DNA from: Azospirillum sp. B510 | Lineage (GTDB): Bacteria > Pseudomonadota > Alphaproteobacteria > Azospirillales > Azospirillaceae | Direction: 5' to 3' | DNA: 64,000 nucleotides | Assembly (NCBI RefSeq): GCF_000010725.1 | Contig: NC_013854.1 | Coordinates: 1,703,001-1,767,000, forward strand | Notes under the pieces: model-generated | Database searches by the model: none | What the model was told of the DNA's origin: nothing | The model's input: the letters and a program-made list of their open reading frames with translations, nothing else | Made by a program: the position numbers and the translations under genes | In this document: positions 7,544 through 19,617 of the stretch, in pieces | Layout: each line of letters begins with the position of its first letter | Position numbering within the stretch: the first letter of the stretch is position 1

Positions 7544-9082
7544 TCACGCCGCTTGGGGCCGCAGCGGCTGGACCACGTCGCCCTTGAGGTTCATCGCCTT
7601 GGCGAGCGCGTCGATTCGACGCTGGACCGCTTCGCCGGCCGGGACGCTGCCGTCGTCGGGCAGGGTCAGCACGATGCGGCCGTCGACGACCTTCAGGCTG
7701 GTCCGCTCCAGCAGCACCGTGGCACCGCCGGACAGCGTATGGGCAAGGCGGAGAGCCAAGCCCAACACCAGCGCCTTCATCCCCTGCCCTTCGGTCACCA
7801 GCGACCGGATCTCCGTGGTCAAGGGCACGTCGATGGTCCCGGCATAGCGGGCATGGGCGGTGAGCGCCAGGAAGGCGCGCTCGTCATGGTCCAACGCCGG
7901 GAACGGATAGCGCAGGACGCGCTGGAAGGCATGCTCGGCGCGATAGTCGGGATGGTCGGCCCAGCCGACATCGCTCAGCAGGCAGGCGGCATGGCGCAGG
8001 CGGATGGCGTTGTCGTCCTCGCCCGCGAACAGCCCGGCGGTCCAGGACATCAACAGCGCCGGGTCGCCCATCCTGACGAAATGGCTGGCCCAGTCGGCGG
8101 CCGAGGCGATCAGCGGATCGGCGCGCCGACCCTCCGGCGACAGCAGCGAATAGAGATGGCCCTCGCGCAGCCCATAGGCGGAGAAGACCAGTTTCGACGG
8201 CTGGGCGACCCGAAGCAGCCGTTCCAGCACCAGCCCGGCGAAGGGCAGCGTGTCGAGCCGGCGGCGCGACCCCGCCATCTTCTCCAGCGACGACCGGCCC
8301 TGGCGGCTGATCAGGCCGGAGAACTCCCGCGCGTCGGCGGTCGGGATCATGTAATGGTGGATGATGTGCAGCGGGTGGCCGGACTGCTCCATATGCAGCT
8401 TGGCGATGGCGCGCCAGCTTCCGCCGACCGGGTAGAAGGGCCGCCCCTTCATCTCCGCCAGCCAGGGCAGCGCTTCGAGATGCTGGTCGATCAGCTTGAT
8501 CGGCCCGCCCTTGGCCGAGCCGACCTCCATCAGCCGCAGCGGGCCGAGCGGCATCGTCACCTGTTTGCCGATCACCCCGCGGTCGAGCGTCACCAGCTCC
8601 AGGCTGCCGCCGCCGAGATCGCCGACCAGCCCGTCGGCGCCGGGGGTGCCGGACAGCACGCCCATCGCCGACAGCCGCGCCTCCTCCTCGCCGCTGATGA
8701 CGCGGACGGTCAGGCCGGCACGGCGGCGGATCGCCTCGACGAAGGCGCCGCCGTCGCGGGCATCGCGGACGGCGGCGGTGGCGATCACGTCGAGCCGGCC
8801 GACGCGCATGCCCTGCGCCAGCGTGGCGAAGCGTTCCAGCGCCACCAGCCCCTGGGCGACGCCGTCGGGGTTCAGTTGGCCGGCCTTCTCCACGCCACGG
8901 CCCAGGCCGCACAGCACCTTCTCGTTGAACAGGGCGAGCGGCGACCGGGTCAACCCATCATAGACGACCAGACGGATTGAATTCGACCCGATGTCGATCA
9001 CGCCGACGCGCTCGGCGGGGCTCCCCGATGTGGAACGATCGCCAAGACCCGCGGCGGCGCGACTTTCGTTACTCATACTCAT
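7544..9082 (-). CDS. ppx: Ppx/GppA family exopolyphosphatase
   Basis: A 512-residue member of the ASKHA-fold Ppx/GppA phosphatases. It has the first phosphate loop DIGSNSIRLVVYDG, the second VGDLGGGSLELV, and the catalytic glutamate region VISGEEEARLS. The C-terminal half is the helical HD-like domain seen in long Ppx proteins (HAACLLSDVGWADHPDYR). Such enzymes release phosphate from the end of polyphosphate or hydrolyse pppGpp. The gene starts 19 bases after the stop of ppk, so synthesis and breakdown of polyphosphate are encoded in one operon. GppA activity cannot be excluded. Confidence 0.9.
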   Translation of the reverse strand: MSMSNESRAAAGLGDRSTSGSPAERVGVIDIGSNSIRLVVYDGLTRSPLALFNEKVLCGLGRGVEKAGQLNPDGVAQGLVALERFATLAQGMRVGRLDVIATAAVRDARDGGAFVEAIRRRAGLTVRVISGEEEARLSAMGVLSGTPGADGLVGDLGGGSLELVTLDRGVIGKQVTMPLGPLRLMEVGSAKGGPIKLIDQHLEALPWLAEMKGRPFYPVGGSWRAIAKLHMEQSGHPLHIIHHYMIPTADAREFSGLISRQGRSSLEKMAGSRRRLDTLPFAGLVLERLLRVAQPSKLVFSAYGLREGHLYSLLSPEGRRADPLIASAADWASHFVRMGDPALLMSWTAGLFAGEDDNAIRLRHAACLLSDVGWADHPDYRAEHAFQRVLRYPFPALDHDERAFLALTAHARYAGTIDVPLTTEIRSLVTEGQGMKALVLGLALRLAHTLSGGATVLLERTSLKVVDGRIVLTLPDDGSVPAGEAVQRRIDALAKAMNLKGDVVQPLRPQAA

Positions 9083-9101
9083 CGACTCCCGTCACCCGTC
9101 C

Positions 9102-11249
9102 TCAAGACACCGTGTGCAGCATCAGCCGCGGCGGTGTGCGCTTGTTGCTGAGCGCGCTGCCACGGCCGGACAGGCTGGGGTTGGTCATGAAGTAGTTATG
9201 GGCGCTGAAGGCGTCCGGGCCAGCCTGGACGCGATGGTACACGCCATCGGGGCCGAGCTTCCAGGTGCTTGCGTCGTCCTTCATGTTGGCGACCATGATC
9301 TGGTCGAGCACCTGTTCATGGACCGTCGGATTCTCGATGGGAACCAGCGTTTCGATGCGGCGATCCAGGTTGCGGGTCATCCAGTCGGCCGAGGAGATGA
9401 AGATCTTGGCCTGGGTGCTCGGCAGGCCATGGCCGTTGCCGAAGCAGATGACGCGGCCGTGTTCCAGGAAGCGGCCGACGATGCTGCGCACCCGGATATT
9501 CTCCGACAACCCCTTGACCCCGGGCCGCAGGCAGCAGATGCCGCGGATGATCATGTCGATCTGAACGCCGGCCTGCGACGCCTTGTACAGCTTGTCGATG
9601 ATCACCGGATCGACCAGCGAGTTCAGCTTCACCCAGATCGCCGCCGGACGGCCGGCGGCGGCATGGGCGATCTCCGCCTCGATCAGGTCGGACAGGCGCT
9701 GGCGCAGCGTGATCGGCGCGATGGCGATCTTCTCCAGCACCTTCGGCGTGGCGTAGCCGGTCATGAAGTTGAACATCACGGCGGCGTCGTGGCACAGCGC
9801 CGGGTCGCAGGTGAAGAAGGACAGGTCGGTGTAGATCTTGGCGGTGATCGGGTGATAGTTGCCCGTCCCGAAATGGACGTAGCTGCGCAGCGCCTTCTTC
9901 TCGCGCCGCACCACCAGCGACACCTTGGCGTGGGTCTTCAGATCGACGAAGCCGTAGACCACCTGGGCGCCGGCGCGTTCCAGGTCGCGGGCCCAGCGGA
10001 TGTTCGCCTCCTCGTCGAAGCGCGCCTTCAGCTCGACCAGCGCCGTCACCGACTTGCCGGCCTCCGCCGCCTCGATCAGGGCGGCGACGATCGGGCTGTC
10101 CTTGCTGGTGCGGTAGAGCGTCTGCTTGATGGCGACGACCTGCGGGTCGCGGGCCGCCTGACGGATGAACTGCACCACCACGTCGAAGGATTCGTAGGGG
10201 TGGTGGACGACGATGTCCTTGTGGCGGATCGCCGCGAAGCAGTCGCCGCCGAAATCGCGGATCCGCTCCGGGAAGCGGGCGTTGAAGGGGCGGAAGACCA
10301 GATCGGGACGCTCGTCGACGATCAGCTGCTTGGTGTCGGTCAGGCCGATCAGCCCGTCGAGGACGAAGACGTCGTCCGACGCCACGTTCAGCTCATGGCG
10401 CAGGAATTCGCGCAGGTCGGTCGCCATCCCGGTGTCGGTGGCGAGCCGGATGACGCTGCCGCGGCGCCGCCGCTTCAGGGCGCTTTCGAAGGTGCGGACG
10501 AGGTCTTCCGCCTCTTCCTCGATTTCGATCTCGCTGTCGCGCAGCACGCGGAAGACGCCATGCGCCTTGACCTGGAACGGAGGGAACAGGCGGTCGATGA
10601 ACTGCATCACCGCCTTTTCCAGTTGGATGAAGCGGATGTCCGAGCCGGGCAGGCGCAGGAACCGCTCCAATTGCGAGGGCAGCGGCACCAGCGCGTCGAT
10701 GTGCCGGCCCTTGACCGGATCGTGCAGCTGAAGCGCCACGGAGAAGCCCAGATTGGGCAGGAACGGGAAGGGGTGGGCGGGATCGACGGCGATCGGCGTC
10801 AGGATCGGGAAGATGTCGTCGAGGAACTTGGCTTCCAGCCAGTCCATCTCGCCATCGCTGAGGTCGGCGGGCTCGACCACCGAGATGCCGGCCTCGTGCA
10901 GTTCGCCCTTCAGCGAGCGCCACATCGCCTGCTGGCTGTCCATCAGCGCGGCGATGCGCTGCTTGACCGCCGCCAGCTGCTGGGCCGGCGTCAGGTTTTC
11001 CGGACTCGGCGCCTTGACCCCGGCGGCCACCTGCCCTTTCAGGCCGGCGACGCGGACCATGTAAAATTCATCGAGGTTGCTGGCGGAGATCGACAGGAAG
11101 CGCAGCCGCTCCAACAGGGGATGGTGCGGATTGGCCGCCTCGTCCAGGACGCGCTGGTTGAAGGCCAGCCAGGACAGCTCCCGATTGATGAAGCGTTCCG
11201 GAGCGCTTGGCTCGATACAGACCGAATCGAGATCCTGGAGATTCGTCAC
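9102..11249 (-). CDS. ppk1: polyphosphate kinase 1
   Basis: Full-length Ppk1 of 715 residues: the N-terminal domain begins [18 protein letters not shown] and the catalytic histidine sits in [11 protein letters not shown]-terminal motifs include [11 protein letters not shown] and [15 protein letters not shown]. The enzyme makes polyphosphate from ATP reversibly through a phosphohistidine. Translation starts at a GTG (11249) with AGAGG five bases upstream. The gene diverges from the SixA-like gene and leads the ppk-ppx operon. Confidence 0.96.
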   Translation of the reverse strand: MTNLQDLDSVCIEPSAPERFINRELSWLAFNQRVLDEAANPHHPLLERLRFLSISASNLDEFYMVRVAGLKGQVAAGVKAPSPENLTPAQQLAAVKQRIAALMDSQQAMWRSLKGELHEAGISVVEPADLSDGEMDWLEAKFLDDIFPILTPIAVDPAHPFPFLPNLGFSVALQLHDPVKGRHIDALVPLPSQLERFLRLPGSDIRFIQLEKAVMQFIDRLFPPFQVKAHGVFRVLRDSEIEIEEEAEDLVRTFESALKRRRRGSVIRLATDTGMATDLREFLRHELNVASDDVFVLDGLIGLTDTKQLIVDERPDLVFRPFNARFPERIRDFGGDCFAAIRHKDIVVHHPYESFDVVVQFIRQAARDPQVVAIKQTLYRTSKDSPIVAALIEAAEAGKSVTALVELKARFDEEANIRWARDLERAGAQVVYGFVDLKTHAKVSLVVRREKKALRSYVHFGTGNYHPITAKIYTDLSFFTCDPALCHDAAVMFNFMTGYATPKVLEKIAIAPITLRQRLSDLIEAEIAHAAAGRPAAIWVKLNSLVDPVIIDKLYKASQAGVQIDMIIRGICCLRPGVKGLSENIRVRSIVGRFLEHGRVICFGNGHGLPSTQAKIFISSADWMTRNLDRRIETLVPIENPTVHEQVLDQIMVANMKDDASTWKLGPDGVYHRVQAGPDAFSAHNYFMTNPSLSGRGSALSNKRTPPRLMLHTVS

Positions 11250-11442
11250 GTCAACCTCTGAAAGCTTGGAACCCTGCCCGCCTGCCCGCGCTTGGGCGGC
11301 ACCGACGTTCAGTATATGGTGGGCGTACAGGTTATCCCATCTGCGTTACGATTTCAGGACTCCCTTTGGCCGAAAGCCGTTCCGTCGGCCAGCCCCACCC
11401 GTTCCCGCCCCTCCCCCCTCCTTGATTCGGCCGAATCCCGCC

Positions 11443-11961
11443 ATGAAGACGCTGTTCCTGCTGCGCCACGCCAAGTCCTCCTGGGACGATCCGTCGCTGG
11501 CCGACCATGACCGTCCGCTGAATGCCCGCGGGGAGAAGGCGGCCACGCTGGTCGGCGCCTATCTGGGCCGGCATCACGCCCATATCGACCTCGTCCTGTG
11601 TTCCACCGCCTTGCGGGCGGTGGAGACCCGCAAGCGGGTGATGACGGCCATCGGCACGCCCTACCCGCCGGTCGAACATGAGCGCGGCCTTTATCTGTGC
11701 GGCGCCCGCACGCTGCTGGGGCGGTTGCGCGACGCGCCGGATTCGGCGACCGGGCTGATGCTGGTGGCGCACAACCCGGACCTGCATGAGCTGGCCAACG
11801 CCCTGACCGGCAGCGGCGACCAGGGCCTGCGCCACGCGCTGGCCGACAAATTCCCGACCGGCGCCTGCGCCGTGATGGTCTTCGAAACCCTGCATTGGGC
11901 CGAGCTGGAGCTGGGCGCCGGGCGGCTGGCGGATTTTGTGCAGCCGCGCAATCTCTCTTAA
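11443..11961 (+). CDS. SixA-like histidine phosphatase
   Basis: A small histidine phosphatase (172 residues) with the catalytic LRHAKSSW near the start, the second arginine region CSTALRAVETRKR, and the second histidine in VAHNPDL. SixA removes phosphate from phosphohistidine in the phosphotransfer proteins of E. coli; the short length without extra domains fits that group. The ATG at 11443 begins right before the RHA motif. It diverges from ppk1 and lies 82 bases before the CYTH-CHAD gene, which suggests a link with phosphate or polyphosphate metabolism, by inference only. Confidence 0.85.
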   Translation: MKTLFLLRHAKSSWDDPSLADHDRPLNARGEKAATLVGAYLGRHHAHIDLVLCSTALRAVETRKRVMTAIGTPYPPVEHERGLYLCGARTLLGRLRDAPDSATGLMLVAHNPDLHELANALTGSGDQGLRHALADKFPTGACAVMVFETLHWAELELGAGRLADFVQPRNLS

Positions 11962-12043
11962 CCTCCGGCGGCGGTTGGGGTATCCACGGATCGACCTGAT
12001 TCATTCCAGGCCGTTCCGGCCGGATTCGGGAGGATGCCGACCC

Positions 12044-13690
12044 TTGACCCCCGTCAGCCCCACGGCGCCCCCAGCGGCGACACCGTCCGCCAGCCCGTCT
12101 TCCGGCCTCGACGCGCAGCAATCCTCCCCCTCCGCCTTCCGCGAGGTCGAGCTGAAGCTGCACGCGGCTCCGGCGGATCTGGCGCGGGTCGCATCGCTGC
12201 CGGGTCTGCTGGCGCTGGCCGATGGTCCACCGGTGACGCAAAGGCTGCGCACCGCCTATTTCGACACGCCCGACCTGAAGCTGGCCGCCAACGGGGTGGC
12301 GCTGCGCGTGCGGCGGGAGGGCGACCGCTTCGTCCAGACCTTGAAGACCGTCAACAGCGCCAGCCCCGGCGACTCCGCCGCCGTCGCGGTGCGGCGGGAA
12401 TGGGACTGGGCCGTCGCGGGGGAGGCGGTGGATGTCGGCGTGCTGGGCGACGCCAGCGTCGCCGGGCTGGTCCCGGCGGCGGCGCTCGACGCGCTGGACT
12501 GCCTGTTCGTCACCGATTTCCGCCGCACCACCCTGATGCTGCGTCCCGACCCGCTGACCGCGGTCGAGCTGGCGGTTGACGACGGCGGCAGCTATGCCGG
12601 CGGCAGGTCCCTGCCGATCAGCGAGGTGGAGCTGGAACTGAAGGCCGGGAAGGTCGCCAGCCTGTTCGATCTGGCGCTGACCCTGCAAGCGGCCATCCCC
12701 ATGCGCATCGGAACCGAGAGCAAGGCGGAGGCCGGGCTGCGGCTGGTCACCGGCAAGGCGCCGGGTCCGGTCGAGGCCGAGCCGCTCGGCCTGTCGCCGC
12801 TGACCACGGCGGCGGAGGCCTACCGCCACATCCTGCGCCAGGCATTGCGCCATTTCCTCGCCAACGAGGCCTGCGCGCTGGCCGGACGCGATGTCGAGGG
12901 GTTGCACCGCATGCGCGTCGCGCTGCGCCGGCTGCGCACCGCGCATCGTCTGTTCGCGCCGCTGATCGCGGCACCCGAGGCCGACCGGCTGGTCGAGGAG
13001 AGCCGAGCGCTCGCCAAGCATCTCGGCCCGGCCCGCGGCTGGGACGTGCTGATGTCCGGCGTCATCGATCCGCTTCTCGCCGAGTCCGCCGCGACCTCTT
13101 CCGGCGCGGCGGCCGCCATCGACCGCGTGGCTTTGGAGCGGCTGGCCACCCTCGCCCGGACGGCGGGAGCCGGGCCGGCGCGGGAGGCGGTGGCGGCGAT
13201 CCTGGCGCCCGGCTGCACCAGTATGATCCTGGCGCTGGCCGCGTGGCTGGAGCATGGCCGCTGGATGTCGGAGGCGGAGGGGGACCGGCGCACCGCGCTG
13301 TCGGCCCCGGTGACGAGCGTCGCCGGCGGCTGGCTGTCCGAACGGCTGGCGAAGCTCGGCAAGCCGGTGAAGGCGCCGGAGGACGCCAAGGGCCGCGACA
13401 AGCTGCGCCGCCGGCTGCGCATGCTGCGTTACACCGCCGATTTCTTCCGCGGGCTTTATCCGGAGGCCGCCACCCTGCCCTTCTTCGCCGCGCTGGAGCC
13501 GCTGCAAGCGGCACTCGACGCCGATCAGGACGCCGTCACCAGCGCCCGCATGCTCGGCGCTTTGGGCGGAGCCGATCCGAAGACCGTCGCCGCCGCCGCC
13601 GCCTGGATCGACCGCCAGTCCGACAAGCGGCGCAAGGCGCTGCCGGAGCTGTTGAAGCGCTTCCGCGCGGTTCCACCCTTCTGGGCATGA
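12044..13690 (+). CDS. CYTH and CHAD domain protein
   Basis: The N-terminal half (from about residue 25) is a CYTH/triphosphate tunnel domain, marked by [10 protein letters not shown] (E-x-E-x-K) and acidic-basic strands such as [11 protein letters not shown] and [10 protein letters not shown]. The C-terminal half is a CHAD domain, rich in conserved histidine and basic helices, with [20 protein letters not shown] and [17 protein letters not shown] domains hydrolyse triphosphates or polyphosphate, and CHAD domains bind polyphosphate granules, so the neighbouring ppk and ppx genes fit well. The start is uncertain; a TTG at 12044 with GGAGG ten bases upstream is preferred. Confidence 0.87.
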   Translation: MTPVSPTAPPAATPSASPSSGLDAQQSSPSAFREVELKLHAAPADLARVASLPGLLALADGPPVTQRLRTAYFDTPDLKLAANGVALRVRREGDRFVQTLKTVNSASPGDSAAVAVRREWDWAVAGEAVDVGVLGDASVAGLVPAAALDALDCLFVTDFRRTTLMLRPDPLTAVELAVDDGGSYAGGRSLPISEVELELKAGKVASLFDLALTLQAAIPMRIGTESKAEAGLRLVTGKAPGPVEAEPLGLSPLTTAAEAYRHILRQALRHFLANEACALAGRDVEGLHRMRVALRRLRTAHRLFAPLIAAPEADRLVEESRALAKHLGPARGWDVLMSGVIDPLLAESAATSSGAAAAIDRVALERLATLARTAGAGPAREAVAAILAPGCTSMILALAAWLEHGRWMSEAEGDRRTALSAPVTSVAGGWLSERLAKLGKPVKAPEDAKGRDKLRRRLRMLRYTADFFRGLYPEAATLPFFAALEPLQAALDADQDAVTSARMLGALGGADPKTVAAAAAWIDRQSDKRRKALPELLKRFRAVPPFWA

Positions 13691-13835
13691 CCGGCCAGCA
13701 CCGGGTGGCGCTGGCAACGGAAGCGGACAGCCATATATCGTCTGCCGGCCGCCGGCTCCGCTGGCGATTATTCATCCTGCGTCGCGGCGCCTTGCCGCTT
13801 TTCATCCGGATCGGCTTCGGGTAAAAGAACACACC

Positions 13836-16703
<2,868 letters not shown>

Positions 16704-16766
16704 ACAAACACCGGCCGCGCCATGTTCCCCTTGCGAAGTTTCTCAACCGCGAGGGGGATGAACGAC

Positions 16767-16964
16767 ATGAGCAAGACGCTTCTGACCGGCGTCGGGGCCG
16801 CCTTGGGTGCGGCCCTGCTGCTGGCCGCCTGCGGCTCCGACAAATCCACCACCAGCACGACGACGACGACCACCACCACTCCGGGCTACGGCTCGGGCGC
16901 CACGCCTTCCGCACCGGCCGGTTCCACCACCATCGAGCGCAGCACGACGACCAAAAGCGAGTGA
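16767..16964 (+). CDS. small Thr/Ser-rich lipoprotein
   Basis: A 65-residue predicted lipoprotein. Its signal peptide ends in the lipobox LLLAAC-GS, so Cys-22 or so would be lipidated. The mature part is short and rich in Thr and Ser, with a run of eight threonines after STTS. GAGGGGG lies nine bases before the ATG at 16767. No domain is recognised. A second gene of the same style is at 53858. It lies 63 bases after uvrA and is followed by a strong hairpin. Confidence 0.7.
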   Translation: MSKTLLTGVGAALGAALLLAACGSDKSTTSTTTTTTTTPGYGSGATPSAPAGSTTIERSTTTKSE

Positions 16965-17003
16965 GCGCTCGCTCGTTCTCGCTCTACCCTTCTCCTGAGC
17001 CCC

Positions 17004-17041
17004 CGCTTCAAGGCCGCGTCCTGTTCGGCGGCCTTGAAGCG
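17004..17041. terminator. long hairpin between lipoprotein gene and ssb
   Basis: A perfect 14-base inverted repeat, CGCTTCAAGGCCGC (17004-17017) and its complement (17028-17041), around a ten-base loop. It lies between the ends of the convergent lipoprotein and ssb genes, so a two-way terminator is likely, although there is no T-run. Confidence 0.7.
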
Positions 17042-17093
17042 GATTGCACAAGCCGAGGGAGCCTTCTTGCGCCCCTGAAATACCGACGGCTTG

Positions 17094-17588
17094 TCAGAAC
17101 GGGATTTCGTCGTCGAGATCCTCGTGACGGGGCGGAGCGCCACCGCCGCCGCGGTTGCCACCAGACGAGCCGCCACCGTAGTTGCCGCCACCGCCATAGT
17201 TGCCACCGCTGCCACCGCCGCCGCCACGGGATTCGTAGCCGCCACCGCCGCCGCCATAGCTTCCGCCGCCGCCCTCTTCCCGGGCACCGCCGGTGAAGTC
17301 GATTTCAGCCACCCGCACCGACAGGCCGGCGCCACGGGTGCCGTCCCGCTTTTCATACTCGCGCAGGGTCACTTCACCCGACACGACGACGCTCTTGCCC
17401 TTGGTCAGGTGCGGCGCGAGCGACTCGGCCCGGCGGCCCCAGATCGAGCAATCGACCCACTGGGTCGTCTTGCGATCGCCGAAGCCGACATCGTTGGCGA
17501 CGCGGAAACCAAGCACCTTCTCGCCGCTCTGGGTCGTGCGCAATTCGCCGTCCGCGCCCAGGCGTCCCGTAAACGTCCAAACATTCAT
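17094..17588 (-). CDS. ssb: single-stranded DNA-binding protein
   Basis: An SSB of 164 residues. An OB fold covers about residues 1-102 (WTFTGRLGADGELR, TQWVDCSIWGRRAESLAPHL, KGKSVVVSGEVTLREYEKRD). A linker almost wholly of glycine follows, then the classical acidic tail DLDDEIPF that recruits repair and replication proteins. The N-terminus is shorter and differs from the usual MAGSVNKVILIGNLG-type chromosomal SSB, so this may be an additional paralogue. AGGAG lies nine bases before the ATG. It is convergent with uvrA-lipoprotein, and a possible LexA box lies about 230 bases upstream. Confidence 0.93.
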   Translation of the reverse strand: MNVWTFTGRLGADGELRTTQSGEKVLGFRVANDVGFGDRKTTQWVDCSIWGRRAESLAPHLTKGKSVVVSGEVTLREYEKRDGTRGAGLSVRVAEIDFTGGAREEGGGGSYGGGGGGYESRGGGGGSGGNYGGGGNYGGGSSGGNRGGGGAPPRHEDLDDEIPF

Positions 17589-17935
17589 CGCTCTTTACTC
17601 CTAAGCGCGAGTGTCCCAGCATCCTTGCCGACCCGTCAGGATGCCCGGCGGAGGCATCCAGATGCCGAGGGTTCCCATTCGCAGGGCCGGCTGTTCAAGG
17701 GCGACCGTCCCCCCGGTCCCGCGCAACGAAGCACGGGGGACCGACGCCGGTCAACCGCCGTCGGATATCCTCCGGCGATGCCGGGACAGGCGCACTCGCC
17801 CCACCGCCCCGGACCGGAACACTCCATGAACAAATATAGCAGCAAAGCGAGTCGGGGAAAACCGATTCCTTCGATGCGACGGAGTTGGGGGGTGTCGCGG
17901 GAATGGGGCGACGACCTTTCCCTTCCGGATGGCGG
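17589..17935. other. noncoding gap upstream of ssb
   Basis: This gap of 347 bases holds the long leader of ssb, several short GC-rich inverted repeats (for example around 17720-17770, where GTCCCCCCGG and CGGGGGAC can pair) and the possible LexA box. I see no gene in it. Confidence 0.5.
17817..17831 (-). promoter_or_regulatory. possible LexA (SOS) box upstream of ssb
   Basis: On the leftward strand the sequence reads GTTC-N7-GTTC (GTTCATGGAGTGTTC), the direct-repeat LexA box of alphaproteobacteria. It follows a -10-like CTATATTTG, so it overlaps the expected transcription start of ssb. The pattern has only eight fixed bases and could arise by chance once or twice in this window; position is the main support. 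Confidence 0.45.
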
Positions 17936-18364
17936 TCAGCGCAGGCGGCGTGCCGCGAGATCCAGGGCGACCTTCAGTTGGGTGCGCGAAAACGGCCTGT
18001 GCACCACGCCCAGCGGATAGGTCTCGGTGATGCGGGCCATGGTGGCGTGGTCGCAGTTGCCGGACAGGAAGATGGAGCGCAAGCCATGGTCCGAGTTCAG
18101 CCGCCGGGCCAAGGCGATGCCATCGCCCCCGCCGAAGCGCACGTCGGTCAGCGCCAGGTCCGGACGTTCCCGCAAGGCGAGATAGCCCGCATCCGCTTCG
18201 GTGCGGGCGATGCCGCACAGGGTATGGCCCAGATCCGCCACCAGGGCCGACAGCAGATCGGCGATGGTCTGGTCATGCTCGACCACGATCACCCGCAATG
18301 GCTGGTCGGCCGAACGGACGCGCTGGAGCAAATACGGCTTGGCATGGGAGTCGATCCTGAGCAT
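17936..18364 (-). CDS. stand-alone receiver-domain protein (response regulator)
   Basis: A 142-residue protein consisting of one receiver domain with no output domain. The phospho-accepting aspartate is in LALTDVRFGG and the conserved Ser/Thr is in IFLSGN. The acidic pocket reads VVEHD instead of the usual VVEDD, and the conserved lysine before Pro is an arginine (VHRPFS). The domain could work as a phosphorelay intermediate or a sink, or be partly degenerate. The ATG at 18364 has GAGG eight bases upstream. No partner kinase is nearby. It resembles the receiver half of the PhyR-like protein at 58195. Confidence 0.8.
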   Translation of the reverse strand: MLRIDSHAKPYLLQRVRSADQPLRVIVVEHDQTIADLLSALVADLGHTLCGIARTEADAGYLALRERPDLALTDVRFGGGDGIALARRLNSDHGLRSIFLSGNCDHATMARITETYPLGVVHRPFSRTQLKVALDLAARRLR

Positions 18365-18497
18365 GCGACCGACCTCGGGCTTTTTCCGGTTGAGCGCGGC
18401 AAGTAACAAATTTTCGCAAATTTATCACTACTGCTACGCTCTTTGTATTAGGACCCACCCGAATGCGCAAGATCGATCGTTCAGAATCTGACCTTTT

Positions 18498-18521
18498 GTG
18501 ACAAGTGTGTCCCGGTGACAA
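18498..18521 (-). repeat. direct repeat upstream of the receiver gene
   Basis: GTGACAA occurs at 18498-18504 and again at 18515-18521, a 17-base period, within the AT-richer promoter region of the receiver gene. The spacing places the two copies close to two helical turns apart, as for a tandem regulator site. Function unknown. Confidence 0.35.
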
Positions 18522-18570
18522 CGCTCGTATCGCCCCGAAGCACCCCCTGTCGCAACGGTCCCGGCGATGT

Positions 18571-19332
18571 TCAGCGTCCGGCCGGACCAAGCCAATCGAT
18601 ACCGCTTGGAGAACGCGCCCCCCCGGTTCCGTTCGCCCGGGCTGTCGCGGCTCTCGATGGCGGCGGCACGGGCGCCGGTTCGCTGGCGAGCCAGGACGCG
18701 TGCCCTTCGGACCTGTGGTCGGTCACCCGGATGGATGGCGGCGCGGATGGTGGAGCGGCCAGCGGCGAGGCGGGAACAACGGGAGCCGCCAAGGCGGCTT
18801 GCCGCGGGCGAGCGGGTGGTTCAGCCGGGCGCGATGAAGCGGGCTCCAGCGCCGGCGCGCCGCCATCCATACCGCCGTCAGCGCCCGCATCCTCGTCGTC
18901 CTCATCCTCCTGGTCGTTCCAACGCTCGTTCCAGGCCGGTGAGGCGGGTTGCCGCAAGCGCGGCGCATCGGCGGCGCCCAACCAGGAGGGGCGCTCGTCG
19001 TCGGGCAAGGGACCGGTCCGGGTGCTGAGATGCCGGGCCTGCTCGCGAATTTCCAGCAGGGTGGTGACCGCCAGTTGCAGCAGCGGGGCGAGAATCATGG
19101 GATCGGCCATTTCCTCGGCGCTCAACGCGGCGAAGCGGTCGCGTACGGTCTCCACCGCCTGTTCCACGCCGTCGCGCAGGATGCCGGCCTCATGCGACAG
19201 CCGTTCCAGATCCTCTCGCAGGGCGGAGATTTCGCACGCCTGCCTCAATTCGTGAAAGCCGATGCCGCCACCCCCGGCAGCCGATGCCTTCGCGGACCTC
19301 CGGTCCCGTGACGAACCAAAATCGTGAGGCAT
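18571..19332 (-). CDS. unknown acidic, partly disordered protein
   Basis: I do not recognise this 253-residue protein. Residues about 28-105 form probable amphipathic helices (ALREDLERLSHEAGILRDGV, then AVTTLLEIREQARHL) that could make a coiled coil. The middle has an acidic run (NDQEDEDDEDAG) and the C-terminal half is Pro/Ala-rich and probably disordered. No signal peptide or membrane segment is seen in this frame. It diverges from the ParA-like gene across a shared 285-base region. A second reading frame with a hydrophobic start overlaps its 5' end (19190-19420), so the true N-terminus is not settled. Confidence 0.6.
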   Translation of the reverse strand: MPHDFGSSRDRRSAKASAAGGGGIGFHELRQACEISALREDLERLSHEAGILRDGVEQAVETVRDRFAALSAEEMADPMILAPLLQLAVTTLLEIREQARHLSTRTGPLPDDERPSWLGAADAPRLRQPASPAWNERWNDQEDEDDEDAGADGGMDGGAPALEPASSRPAEPPARPRQAALAAPVVPASPLAAPPSAPPSIRVTDHRSEGHASWLASEPAPVPPPSRAATARANGTGGARSPSGIDWLGPAGR

Positions 19333-19420
19333 CCTGCCTTAACCCCGATTCCAAGCCCAGCCCGATCAACAAGCTCAAAACGGCAACCCCCGCAACCACC
19401 CCGCGGTTCCAAAACCCCAT
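19190..19420 (-). CDS. possible small membrane protein overlapping the acidic protein gene
   Basis: An alternative reading frame of 76 codons starts at an ATG (19420) with AAGG nine bases upstream. Its first 25 residues (WNRGVVAGVAVLSLLIGLGL) form a good membrane helix; the rest lies within the start of the 18571-19332 gene in another frame and looks like antisense-style arginine-rich coding. It could be a real membrane peptide, or the true N-terminus of the neighbour joined by a frameshift, or chance. Low confidence. Confidence 0.25.
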   Translation of the reverse strand: MGFWNRGVVAGVAVLSLLIGLGLESGLRQDASRFWFVTGPEVREGIGCRGWRHRLSRIEAGVRNLRPARGSGTAVA

Positions 19421-19617
19421 GTCACGGCGCCTTGCGGAGCGTCGGCGAAGTTGCCCGACATCGTGACTAGCCCCTTGACCGGGCTGGGATGTTTAGCGTC
19501 GTTTATGTCGTTTGGAAACCGTTTGCGCGTAATGGCCGCTTGTACTATTTTTTCGGCTCGAGGGGAATGGATTCCTTGTGATCCAACATCCGGACGCCGC
19601 CCCGCCGTTCTTTCATC

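Noticed and set aside
13691-13835. Possible LexA box before uvrA
   Set aside because: Only a single GAAC is present near the start; the second half-site at seven-base spacing is missing.
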